Below, piece after piece: positions 42,131 through 49,800 of a DNA stretch of 64,000 nt; the stretch's first letter is position 1; every line of letters begins with the position of its first letter. This DNA is from an uncultured Poribacteria bacterium (GTDB lineage Bacteria > Poribacteria > WGA-4E > WGA-3G). Both the position numbers and the translations under genes were made by a program. The stretch spans positions 2,356,001 through 2,420,000 of the forward strand of contig OX638352.1 of assembly GCA_951813545.1 (NCBI GenBank), in the 5' to 3' direction. The notes under the pieces were generated by a model. The model searched no databases and was not told where the DNA came from. It saw nothing but the letters and a program-made list of their open reading frames with translations.

Positions 42131-43156
42131 ATGATTGAAGTTGATAACCTGAGCAAAACCTTCAAAATCTATCATCATCGCAAAGGCTTTTTGGGGAGTT
42201 TTGTAAACCTTTTTTCCCGTAAACACCGCGTTATTCGAGCCGTGGACAGCGTTTCATTCACGGTCCAACGTGGCGAAATTATCGGGTATTTAGGACCAAA
42301 CGGTGCGGGGAAGTCAACAACCATCAAGATGTTGACCGGCATTTTGGTGCCTTCCTCAGGCAACGTGACTGTAAACGGCTATATTCCACATCGGCAGCGA
42401 AAGGAAAACGCCAAACACATTGGAGTTGTGTTTGGGCAGCGCTCGCATCTATGGTTTGATTTGCCAGTCCAAGAGTCGTTTGAGCTGCTACAGCATATCT
42501 ATCGGATTCCGCAAGCACAATACCGCGACAATGTAGAGATGTTCGATGAACTGCTCAACCTTGGCGATTTTTTCCAAACGCCTGTCCGCCAGTTGAGCCT
42601 CGGTCAACGAATGCGTGCGGACATCGCCGCTGCGCTGCTCCACAATCCCGATGTCTTGTTCCTTGATGAACCGACGATCGGTTTGGATGTCGTCGCTAAG
42701 GCGCGTATCCGCGAGTTTATCCAAAAAATCAACGCTGAGCGGGAGGTCACAGTTGTATTGACAACACACGATTTAGATGATGTCGAAAAATTGTGTAAGC
42801 GTGTCATTCTCATTGACAACGCGCGTCTCTGTTTCGATGGGAAACTCGCCACACTCCGGCGTTTGCTTTCAACAGAACGACTTTTGACCGTTGATTATGC
42901 TGAAGTCTACACAGACATCAATATCCCCGATACGCACGTTACCTTTCAGGAAGGCACTCGCGTGCAATACCGATTCTCTCCAGAAGAAATTAGTACAGCA
43001 GATCTCATCGGTGCAATCCTCCAGAAGTTCAAGATTGTGGATATATCGGTCGCAGAGCCTGATATTGAAGAGTTAATCAAAACGGTCTACGAGGATAACC
43101 TCACTCTTGAACGTAAATTGGCGAAGTCAATACCACCGGACACACAAGTGAATTGA
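42131..43156 (+). CDS. ABC-2 exporter ATP-binding protein
   Basis: 341 aa. Walker A 'GPNGAGKSTT' near 56, 'VFGQRSHLWFDLPVQESFELL' Q-loop, ABC signature 'LSLGQRMRADIAAALLHNP', Walker B 'VLFLDEPTIGLD' and switch His 'TTHDLDD'. The N-terminal extension (to residue 30) and the C-terminal 60 residues are typical for exporters of this type. Partner of the two ABC-2 permeases upstream. A region rich in palindromic repeats lies between permease 2 and this gene, so the operon link is likely but not tight. Confidence 0.92.
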   Translation: MIEVDNLSKTFKIYHHRKGFLGSFVNLFSRKHRVIRAVDSVSFTVQRGEIIGYLGPNGAGKSTTIKMLTGILVPSSGNVTVNGYIPHRQRKENAKHIGVVFGQRSHLWFDLPVQESFELLQHIYRIPQAQYRDNVEMFDELLNLGDFFQTPVRQLSLGQRMRADIAAALLHNPDVLFLDEPTIGLDVVAKARIREFIQKINAEREVTVVLTTHDLDDVEKLCKRVILIDNARLCFDGKLATLRRLLSTERLLTVDYAEVYTDINIPDTHVTFQEGTRVQYRFSPEEISTADLIGAILQKFKIVDISVAEPDIEELIKTVYEDNLTLERKLAKSIPPDTQVN

Positions 43157-43157
43157 C

Positions 43158-43187
43158 TTGACAATCCTGAAGTCTGTGGGGTAAAAT
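43158..43187 (+). promoter_or_regulatory. promoter upstream of the LamG-like gene
   Basis: TTGACA 43158-43163, an 18-base spacer and TAAAAT 43182-43187, beginning just after the ATPase stop. About 120 bases of leader precede the ATG. Confidence 0.65.
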
Positions 43188-43309
43188 GTATGGCAAGGTT
43201 TTAGCAACCTGATTGTTGTAGATGTGTCTTATTAATCAACGACTAAAGGTGAGGGGTAATTCTTGTATCCCTCTGCATCTAACTTCTGAAACTAAAAGGA
43301 GCAATTGAA

Positions 43310-44080
43310 ATGCGTCTAAGAAATATCAGAATAATCTGTGTACTCGCCGCACTCTTCACTGTGTTCTGCTATGTGACAGCGGCTGATGCACAAGATTTCG
43401 TAACGGATGGACTTGTTGCGATGTATACGCTCAATGAAGCAGATTTGGATGGCAACACTGTTAAGGATGTCCTTGGTAAAAACGATGCCGAACTCGTCGG
43501 TAAACTCAAATTTGTCGAAGGGGCGACAGATGGCACCGGAGAAGCGATGGAATTTGAAGGCAAACCCGATGCCTACGTTCAAATCCCCGATATGGGTGAT
43601 TTCGATCATGTATCTATTGAATGCTACGCGCTTGAGGCACAGTTCGGTGGTATTCAAGGCATTGTTTCGACGTGGATGTGGGAAGCAGGCAAGGTCCATT
43701 TCAAATTTGAGGGAAACCAGATCCAGGTCCATAAGAACGACGGTGTCAAAATTCGCTTGAATGCTGAAACCGATACTTGGTATCACATCATTTACACCAG
43801 CAATACCAAAGACAACGAACTCAAGCTTTATGTTGATGGTGAGTTAGTTGATGAAGGGAATGCTGGCACAACTCCTGAAAACATGAAGGAACGGCGCATC
43901 GGCAGTGAGCACAATGGCAGATTCCTCATCGGGATGATAGATAACGTCCGCATCTATGATCGGATTCTTGACGAAAAAGAGGTTGAGCAGAACTTTAAGT
44001 CTAAGAGCGATCAATTACCTGTTGAACCTGCTGGAAAACTCTCAGCTACTTGGGCATATCTCAAGGCAGTGAGAAATTAA
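43310..44080 (+). CDS. secreted LamG/concanavalin-like lectin-fold protein
   Basis: 256 aa. Signal peptide (LAALFTVFCYVTAADAQ) then one LamG/laminin-G-like jelly roll: 'GLVAMYTLNEADLDGNTVKDVLGKNDAELVG', 'GEAMEFEGKPDAYVQIPDM', 'ETDTWYHIIYTSNTKDNELKLYVDGELVDEG' and 'LIGMIDNVRIYDRILDEKEVEQNF', the usual family end. Carbohydrate binding is plausible. It has its own promoter and ends at a hairpin before galU. AAAAGGAGC lies seven bases before ATG 43310. Confidence 0.85.
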   Translation: MRLRNIRIICVLAALFTVFCYVTAADAQDFVTDGLVAMYTLNEADLDGNTVKDVLGKNDAELVGKLKFVEGATDGTGEAMEFEGKPDAYVQIPDMGDFDHVSIECYALEAQFGGIQGIVSTWMWEAGKVHFKFEGNQIQVHKNDGVKIRLNAETDTWYHIIYTSNTKDNELKLYVDGELVDEGNAGTTPENMKERRIGSEHNGRFLIGMIDNVRIYDRILDEKEVEQNFKSKSDQLPVEPAGKLSATWAYLKAVRN

Positions 44081-44117
44081 ACGCAGGCACCTACAGAAAA
44101 TGAACACTGCTAAAGTT

Positions 44118-44148
44118 GTTGGGCGAGGTCGCCGTGCCTCAGCCCAAC
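44118..44148. terminator. GC-rich hairpin between the LamG-like gene and galU
   Basis: GTTGGGCGAGG (44118-44128) pairs with CCTC-A-GCCCAAC (44137-44148) with one bulged A. A run of A rather than T follows, so it is a weak intrinsic terminator or mRNA-processing hairpin. Confidence 0.45.
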
Positions 44149-44174
44149 ACAATTAAAAAGCGGAGTAGAACGCC

Positions 44175-45071
44175 ATGATTAAAAAAGCAGTTATCCCCAT
44201 TGCTGGATACGGGACACGTCTTTTCCCCGCAACGAAAGCCGTACCGAAAGCACTCTTTCCGATTATCGATCAGGATGGTATCGCAAAGCCGGTTATTCAG
44301 TTGATTATTGAGGAAGCGTTAGCAGCAGGTGTGGAGGCGGTATGTATCGTTGCTCAATCCCAACAGGTTGAACCGATTACCACCTATTTTTCTGGTGCTG
44401 TCGCCGACGCGATTCGCGAAAAGCCGGAGTTAGCAGCGCGGGCAGACCGGTTGGAAGAAATAGGCGAGCGGTTGCATTTCGCAATTCAGGCGGAACCGGA
44501 AGGATTCGGGCACTCCATCTATTGCGCAAGGGATTTCGCGGATGGTGAACCGGTTATGGTTCTGCTCGGAGACCATCTCTATATTCCGGAATCGGATGTT
44601 TCTTGTGCCAAGCAGCTCATGGATGTTTACAGGGAGGTTGGGCAGTCTGTCACAAGCCTTGATCTCTGTCATGAAAGTGAACTTTCGCTCAACGGTATTG
44701 TACACGGCAGTCCTTCTGTGGAATCCGAGAGGCTCTTTACGTTAACACAAATTGCAGAAAAACCGACAGTGGCATTCGCACAACAGCATCTCCGTGTAGA
44801 AGGTATTCCAGAACAGCAATACCTCTGCAACTTTGGGATCGATCTTCTGACCCCTCTCCTCTTTGATATTCTGGATTACAATTACAAACACCGAATTGTA
44901 ACGCACGGCGAGATTCAACTACGGGATGCGATGACGGAAATCATAAAACAGGAAGGCATGCACGGTTACCGCGTCGCAGGTCAGCGTTACGATACAGGAA
45001 ACCCACAGGATTTACTCAAAACTGTAAACGCCTTTGGTCTCCACGGTCCGTATCGGAATTCTCTAATCTAA
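44175..45071 (+). CDS. galU: UTP-glucose-1-phosphate uridylyltransferase-like protein
   Basis: 298 aa. Nucleotidyltransferase motif 'AVIPIAGYGTRLFPATKAVPKALFPI' (the GxGTRxxPxTK signature with the Lys), then 'KPVIQLIIEEALAAGVEAVCIV', 'GFGHSIYCARDFADGEPVMVLLGDHLY' and 'RYDTGNPQDLL' at the end. Makes UDP-glucose from UTP and glucose-1-phosphate for sugar nucleotide and envelope-glycan synthesis. A few canonical GalU positions differ (for example the loop KALFPI), so a related sugar-nucleotidyltransferase cannot be excluded. Its 3' end overlaps the convergent MBL gene by 9 bp. Confidence 0.85.
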   Translation: MIKKAVIPIAGYGTRLFPATKAVPKALFPIIDQDGIAKPVIQLIIEEALAAGVEAVCIVAQSQQVEPITTYFSGAVADAIREKPELAARADRLEEIGERLHFAIQAEPEGFGHSIYCARDFADGEPVMVLLGDHLYIPESDVSCAKQLMDVYREVGQSVTSLDLCHESELSLNGIVHGSPSVESERLFTLTQIAEKPTVAFAQQHLRVEGIPEQQYLCNFGIDLLTPLLFDILDYNYKHRIVTHGEIQLRDAMTEIIKQEGMHGYRVAGQRYDTGNPQDLLKTVNAFGLHGPYRNSLI

Positions 45072-45773
45072 GGTCTCCCCGACCGCTAACGAAATAATTT
45101 CCACACCCTGAGATGCAGTCAATTTACGGAGTTCTTCCGGGGTTCCTGTCAATAGTGGGAAAGTGCCGTAATGGATGGGTAGGATCGCTGGGACATTGAG
45201 TAGTTGTGCCGCATAGGCGGCTTCACGGGGTCCCATCGTGAAATGGTCACCGATGGGCAGCAGTGCCAAGTCAGGTTGATAAATCTCACCGATAATTCGC
45301 ATGTCACCAAAGACATTCGTATCTCCAGCGTGATAGATCTTATAGCCGTTTGCAAATTCGAGAACATAACCCGCCGGTTCACCTAAATAAACTGTCGTGC
45401 CATCTTCCTCTGTGAAGCTGCTGCTATGGTTTGCTGAGACCATCGTTGCTTTTATACCGTTGACAGTGACAGTGCCACCCTTATTCATCCCAATTGTGTT
45501 GTCAACACCCTGTTTACCAAGCCATCCTGCGATTTCGACGATGGATACAGTTGTCGGTGTATGTTTTTTCGCAAGTGGCACCGCGTCGCCAATATGATCG
45601 GCATGTCCGTGTGTTATGAGTATTACGTCGAGGCTGTCGAAGGTTTTGAGTGCATCTGGACATACCGGGTTGTTTGTTACCCATGGATCTATGAGGAGTG
45701 TTTGTCCAGCTGTTTCGATTTTACAGGTGGAATGTCCGAGCCATGTCAGACGAATACCGTTGTTAAGTTTCAT
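45063..45773 (-). CDS. metal-dependent hydrolase, MBL fold (UPF0173 type)
   Basis: 236 aa. 'IRLTWLGHSTCKIETAGQTLLIDPWVTNNPVCP', then the metal motif 'ILITHGHADHIGDAV' (HxHxDH), 'HAGDTNVFGDM' (Asp ligand) and C-terminal 'LPIHYGTFPLLTG' (His). The family is annotated as general metal-dependent hydrolases, with no agreed substrate. It converges on galU with a 9-bp overlap of coding ends, which leaves no room for separate terminators between them. Confidence 0.9.
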   Translation of the reverse strand: MKLNNGIRLTWLGHSTCKIETAGQTLLIDPWVTNNPVCPDALKTFDSLDVILITHGHADHIGDAVPLAKKHTPTTVSIVEIAGWLGKQGVDNTIGMNKGGTVTVNGIKATMVSANHSSSFTEEDGTTVYLGEPAGYVLEFANGYKIYHAGDTNVFGDMRIIGEIYQPDLALLPIGDHFTMGPREAAYAAQLLNVPAILPIHYGTFPLLTGTPEELRKLTASQGVEIISLAVGETLD

Positions 45774-45952
45774 TTTTTAATTATTCCTTGCGGTTTGGTC
45801 AGGTGAGTTGAACAACCAACAATCCTCTCCGTAGATCCACCCTCCATTTCATTACGGGCTGCTGGGACCTATCAAGAACCAGCGCGTAATACAAGGGAGC
45901 ACAGTCCAAGTGTCCATAGTTAGAAAAGGGAAACTGTTCTTTAACGCTTGCG

Positions 45953-47068
45953 TCAGTTTAAAAGTATCTCCTTTAGTCTTTGCGCGATAATTTCTACCTC
46001 TCCGGGCATCAAGGTTTGTCCATTGATGAGGACACCGTTTGGCCCAGCTCCTGAGATGTCAATAGAAGGTTCACCTTCTGCGAGCTGCTGAAGGATTTCA
46101 TTCCGTGTGATACCGAGACGTTCTTCATCAAATCGGATTTCGGTGCGTGGCATCGGTTGTCCGGCTTCGGAAGGGAAGCTGCGGTGGACTGTAACGCCTT
46201 GGATGTCCGCGAACACCTCATCATAGTAGGTAACCTGATCTTCGTAGGATTGTTGTAACGCTCCGTAGTCCTGATCCAGGTACCATTTGACAGCAGCAAG
46301 CAAGCCAACCATCTCTTCTTTTCCAACCTTCATCCCCCTGCCGATAAAGGGATGCGGTGGTCCATTGAAGGCAATGGATTCAATCAACGGTTTTTTACCG
46401 ACGATTAAGCCGCTACTTTGGGGGCCGCACAAGCCTTTTCCACCGCTGAAGAGTGCCAAATCCGCTCCCATCTGCGTGAAACACCATAGGTTTTCTGGGG
46501 GTGGTAATTGCGCGGCAGCATCAACAATGAGGGGGACACCGTGCCTTTTGGCAATTGCGATGGCTTCTTCGTAAGACACCCAGAGGTGTTCTCTACCGGG
46601 GTTCGCGAAATAGAAGATCGCGGCGGTTTTCTCGGTGATGGCGTTTTCGAGTTCGTCAGGTGTGGTGCCGTTTTCATTACCTATTTCTACGAATGTGACA
46701 CCGACCTGCCGGACAGCAAAGTCGTACCCAACGCGACCATGACGATGCACAATAACTTCACTTTTCATTGATGCGTCGAGGTGGGGTAATTTCTCGCGCT
46801 TGGTGGCATCGAGTCCGGCGATACACGCAGCGGTGCTGAGGGTCAGAGCAGCGGCAGCACCACAGGAGACATACGCTGCCTCGTTATGTGTGAGTGTCGC
46901 AATCTCTTCCCCGACCCGTTTTTGGAGTTCAATAATATCTACAAAATGCTTGGAAGCATCAACCATCGCGGCGACAACTTCAGGTGGCATAATCGAACCA
47001 CCGAGCCGTGTGAGGGTCGCGTTGCCGTTGATAACTGTACGAATGCCTAAGCGTTTGTAAGTGCTCAT
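45953..47068 (-). CDS. SelA-like PLP-dependent enzyme
   Basis: 371 aa, fold type I. 'VINGNATLTRLGGSIMPPEVVAAMVDASKHFVDIIELQKRVG' is the SelA/DgaE-type N-terminus; 'VPLIVDAAAQLPP' holds the PLP-ring Asp, and the Schiff-base Lys is in 'ALFSGGKGLCGPQSSGL'. Such proteins act as ammonia lyases or aldolases (for example DgaE on D-glucosaminate-6-phosphate) or as selenium transferases. No selenocysteine machinery is seen in this window, so a sugar-acid lyase is more likely. Sits downstream of the ATPase/PqqD set on the same strand. Confidence 0.85.
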   Translation of the reverse strand: MSTYKRLGIRTVINGNATLTRLGGSIMPPEVVAAMVDASKHFVDIIELQKRVGEEIATLTHNEAAYVSCGAAAALTLSTAACIAGLDATKREKLPHLDASMKSEVIVHRHGRVGYDFAVRQVGVTFVEIGNENGTTPDELENAITEKTAAIFYFANPGREHLWVSYEEAIAIAKRHGVPLIVDAAAQLPPPENLWCFTQMGADLALFSGGKGLCGPQSSGLIVGKKPLIESIAFNGPPHPFIGRGMKVGKEEMVGLLAAVKWYLDQDYGALQQSYEDQVTYYDEVFADIQGVTVHRSFPSEAGQPMPRTEIRFDEERLGITRNEILQQLAEGEPSIDISGAGPNGVLINGQTLMPGEVEIIAQRLKEILLN

Positions 47069-47071
47069 TTG

Positions 47072-47176
47072 AATGGTTATCGGAAACTATCAATTTTCAG
47101 CAAAAGCATCTTGTGGCAGTTATGCAACTTTTACATGCTACACGCTGACTGCCGACTGCTGGCAGCTGATAGCCAT
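47072..47176. repeat. MITE-like repeat, copy C
   Basis: GGTTATCGGAAACTATC, TGTGGCAGTTATGCAAC, ATGCTACAC and a right arm CTGACTGCCGACTGC. Between the ATPase and SelA-like genes. Confidence 0.6.
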
Positions 47177-47983
47177 CTATCCGACTTCCTCACCGTCCAA
47201 TTTACCGACATGGAGGTCGATTTCATCGCGCGACTCAATCTTATCCACTTTGCCATCTGACATGTGGAAGATGCGGTCGGAAACATCTAACATCTTATGG
47301 TCGTGTGTTGCTGTGATGATGGTTACGCCGTTTTCATTATTGAGTCGACGGAGCAGTGCGATGATTTCAAGTCCGGTTTTAGTATCCAAGTTTCCCGTTG
47401 GTTCATCAGCAAGCACAATAGCCGGATCGTTCGCGAGGGAGCGAGCAATTGCGACACGCTGCTGCTGTCCGCCGGAGAGTTCTAACGGCTTGTGTTGCAC
47501 GCGATCACCCAATCCAACGAGGCTGAGGAGTTCGACACCTTTCTCTCTGCTTTCATCGGCACTCATACCGGCGAAAATCATCGGGAGTGAAACGTTTTCG
47601 AGTGCTGTCATAACAGGGATGAGGTTGAACGATTGGAAGATATAGCCGATCTTTCGACAGCGGAGCCACGCAAGTTCGTACGCATCAAGTTGTGCGATGT
47701 CCACTTCGTCAATGTAGACTCTGCCCTCGGTCGGTTTGTCTAAACCACCAATCATGTTGAAAAGTGTTGATTTCCCCGAACCAGAGGGACCCATGATTGA
47801 GATATACTCGCCGCGCTGGATTTGGAAATTCACGCCACGAAGAGCATCGACGGTCTGTGTACCCATCTCGTACCGTTTGATGAGGTTCCGAACGCGGACT
47901 GTGTTCTCCTTGGGAATGAGCCGCTCAAGACGTTCTGGTGTTTCGGCGAGAGTTGCATCAACATTACCTATTTGTTCGTTCAT
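47177..47983 (-). CDS. LolD/MacB-type ABC ATPase
   Basis: 268 aa. Walker A 'GPSGSGKST', Q-loop 'FQSFNLIPVMTALENVSLPMIFAG', ABC signature 'LSGGQQQRVAIARSLA', Walker B 'IVLADEPTGNLD' and switch His 'ATHDHKM'. The 'IGYIFQSFNLIPVMTALENV' text is diagnostic for the LolD/MacB/FtsE-like class that pairs with FtsX-type permeases. Two such permeases are in this window (52196 and 37736). An N-terminal 25-residue extension has no known motif. Last gene of a cluster with PqqD, hypothetical, OPT-like and giant permease. Confidence 0.93.
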   Translation of the reverse strand: MNEQIGNVDATLAETPERLERLIPKENTVRVRNLIKRYEMGTQTVDALRGVNFQIQRGEYISIMGPSGSGKSTLFNMIGGLDKPTEGRVYIDEVDIAQLDAYELAWLRCRKIGYIFQSFNLIPVMTALENVSLPMIFAGMSADESREKGVELLSLVGLGDRVQHKPLELSGGQQQRVAIARSLANDPAIVLADEPTGNLDTKTGLEIIALLRRLNNENGVTIITATHDHKMLDVSDRIFHMSDGKVDKIESRDEIDLHVGKLDGEEVG

Positions 47984-48026
47984 TTTTTCTCCTATTTTTG
48001 TCTATATTTCCGATGAGGCGTATAAC

Positions 48027-48494
48027 TTACCGTTTCAATAGAAATCTAAAGAATCCCGGTTTTTCGGGTTCGGGTTCCGGCGTTACAGGCGCGTTCTGTT
48101 GAGTGTTAGGAATGGCGAACCCTATAAAATTCCGTTTACCAAGCTGCTGCATAAACGTAAAAAGCGATGTTTCTGCCTCTTTACGCGTCAACTGGTACTG
48201 GTTCTGGACCCCCTTGATCATCTGCGAAATGGTATGCTTGCCGTCGCACATTTGCCACACATAAGTTCCGATAGAATCCAATACAATCACCCTTTTATTG
48301 GGGAGCATAAAGAATTTGCTGGCGAGCCGGATCCAGAGTTTGTCTTTCTGTGGCACGACAAGAGAGGCTTCGCCTTTATCGTCTATTTCCCAAGTTATCA
48401 ACTGATTCCGAACAGGGAACGACTTCATCACCCGAGTCCGATCCACATCCGGGCGCTTCTTAAGTTTGAGTGCGTAGAGAATTCTATTGATCAT
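48027..48494 (-). CDS. PqqD-like (RRE-fold) protein
   Basis: 155 aa. Residues 60-125, 'LPNKRVIVLDSIGTYVWQMCDGKHTISQMIKGVQNQYQLTRKEAETSLFTFMQQLGKRNFIGF', follow the PqqD family pattern (strand-helix-helix winged fold) that forms the RiPP recognition element. A 50-residue N-terminal extension and a Pro/Glu-rich C-terminal tail are extra. There is no radical-SAM or precursor-peptide gene here, so the usual PQQ/RiPP context is absent. It lies 44 bp from the ATPase and is probably co-transcribed with it. Confidence 0.8.
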   Translation of the reverse strand: MINRILYALKLKKRPDVDRTRVMKSFPVRNQLITWEIDDKGEASLVVPQKDKLWIRLASKFFMLPNKRVIVLDSIGTYVWQMCDGKHTISQMIKGVQNQYQLTRKEAETSLFTFMQQLGKRNFIGFAIPNTQQNAPVTPEPEPEKPGFFRFLLKR

Positions 48495-48499
48495 TTTTT

Positions 48500-48608
48500 T
48501 ATTATTTATCGTCTGTCGGTTGTCGGCTACTCGTGTGGCAGTTGCAAACGTTTATAACCACCACAGCATTCTCTTTACCGAAAGCCAAAAACTGAAACCC
48601 GACGGCCA
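48500..48608. repeat. MITE-like repeat, copy D
   Basis: GTCGGTTGTCGGC, TGTGGCAGTTGCAAACGTTT, ACCACCACAGCATTCTCTTTACCG and a right arm AACTGAAACCCGACGG. The clearest match to the core of the family. Confidence 0.65.
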
Positions 48609-49643
48609 TTAGTGGCATTCAATACTCTCAGTAACTTTCTGGATAGTCGAGGATGCATTGCTACTGCCGATAGACTGGATGACATAGATACGGTTGGAGT
48701 GATTGCATCGCCAGATATGAAATACAAGTGCTGTCCTCTTGGATAACTTATCGAGTATCAGCACCGGACTGAAGGGGACACCATCATAGAGCCGCGTCTG
48801 TTCTCCAATAAGCGTTAGGTGTTCATCTACCGAGTCTGTGTCCGATTTTACTTCAAATCCGTAGCCGCGAATTGCTTTCGCGTATTTGGCGCGAAACCAC
48901 GCCTCCAGTGGGTTTGGTGCGTCTTTATAATCGTTCAGCATTACCTCCGCCGGTCCGTACCTTTCAACACTGAGACGACCTTTGTCGGGCGGAGAAATAT
49001 CTAAATTTTCTACAGAGCCATTATTCCCAAATCGGTGCCTTGTCAATTTAACAAGCCGGACAGCACTCTGAAAGCGGACAGGTTTTGCGACGAAGGCGAA
49101 CAACAAATAGCCACTGAGTAGTTTCTGACGTTCCAACTTGTATTCTTTCGGAACACCCAATTTGAGTCCATAAGCACTCCACAACGTCAGTGGTGCGTCC
49201 CCGTGGTCTACAATTGATTGGAAGATCCGAAGGACCGTGGGGCGCCAGTTCTCTTTGAGCCTTCCCATGACCTGCACAATCGTAATCCGTTTTCCGGTGT
49301 GGAAAATCAAACCATTGGCACGGATATTCCCTTTCCAACTAAAGCCAAGAACGGTGCGCCCCTTAAAGAATTCATCTTCTTTGATAAGGTTGACGTTCCT
49401 ACGGAAAGAGAGTTCGGTGCCTCTCTTATAAGTCTTGCGAATCAACTTGAAATATTCATCAAGCGTCGCGTGGAGGTCCGGCTTTTTGCGTCGGGTGTGT
49501 GCCCATTTGAGTTCAAGGCGAGGCATCTCTGCGTCGTCAAGTCGGAGATAGCCTGTTTTCTGATCTCCGCTAAGACCACTAAGTTCCCATGTTGTCGGTA
49601 TTTCAAGTTGTATGCCTGCCCAGCCAAAAACAGTCCAGTCCAT
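48609..49643 (-). CDS. hypothetical protein, 344 aa
   Basis: Soluble, without signal peptide or membrane helix. It opens 'MDWTVFGWAGIQLEIPTTWELSGLSGDQKTGYLRLDD' and consists of beta-rich stretches such as 'GLIFHTGKRITIVQVMGRL' and 'SAYGLKLGVPKEYKLERQKLLSGYLLFAFV'. The opening 'WTVFGWAGIQLEIPTTWEL...' is partly repeated near residue 150 ('LTLWSAYGLKLGVPKEYKL'), so two copies of a small domain of about 150 residues are likely. I do not recognise the family. It lies between the PqqD-like and OPT-like genes in the giant-permease cluster. Confidence 0.65.
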   Translation of the reverse strand: MDWTVFGWAGIQLEIPTTWELSGLSGDQKTGYLRLDDAEMPRLELKWAHTRRKKPDLHATLDEYFKLIRKTYKRGTELSFRRNVNLIKEDEFFKGRTVLGFSWKGNIRANGLIFHTGKRITIVQVMGRLKENWRPTVLRIFQSIVDHGDAPLTLWSAYGLKLGVPKEYKLERQKLLSGYLLFAFVAKPVRFQSAVRLVKLTRHRFGNNGSVENLDISPPDKGRLSVERYGPAEVMLNDYKDAPNPLEAWFRAKYAKAIRGYGFEVKSDTDSVDEHLTLIGEQTRLYDGVPFSPVLILDKLSKRTALVFHIWRCNHSNRIYVIQSIGSSNASSTIQKVTESIECH

Positions 49644-49665
49644 CTTTTAATTTCTTACCCTTGGG

Positions 49666-49776
49666 CATTGCTCCATTACATTACGCAATGGTTTCCGTCT
49701 AAGTTATGCACCTATTTTAGATTTCAAAAGGTTTCTAACTTAACCGAAAACCATCGTGAAACGTAGTGGAACGATG
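49666..49776. repeat. MITE-like element, family 2, copy 1
   Basis: Imperfect terminal inverted repeats of about 35 bp: the left end CATTGCTCCATTACATTACG and the right end (read in reverse) CATCGTTCCACTACGTTTCA. Same family as 52048-52170. Confidence 0.6.
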
Positions 49777-49800
49777 ACAAGATTCCCATAGTTAAAAAAA

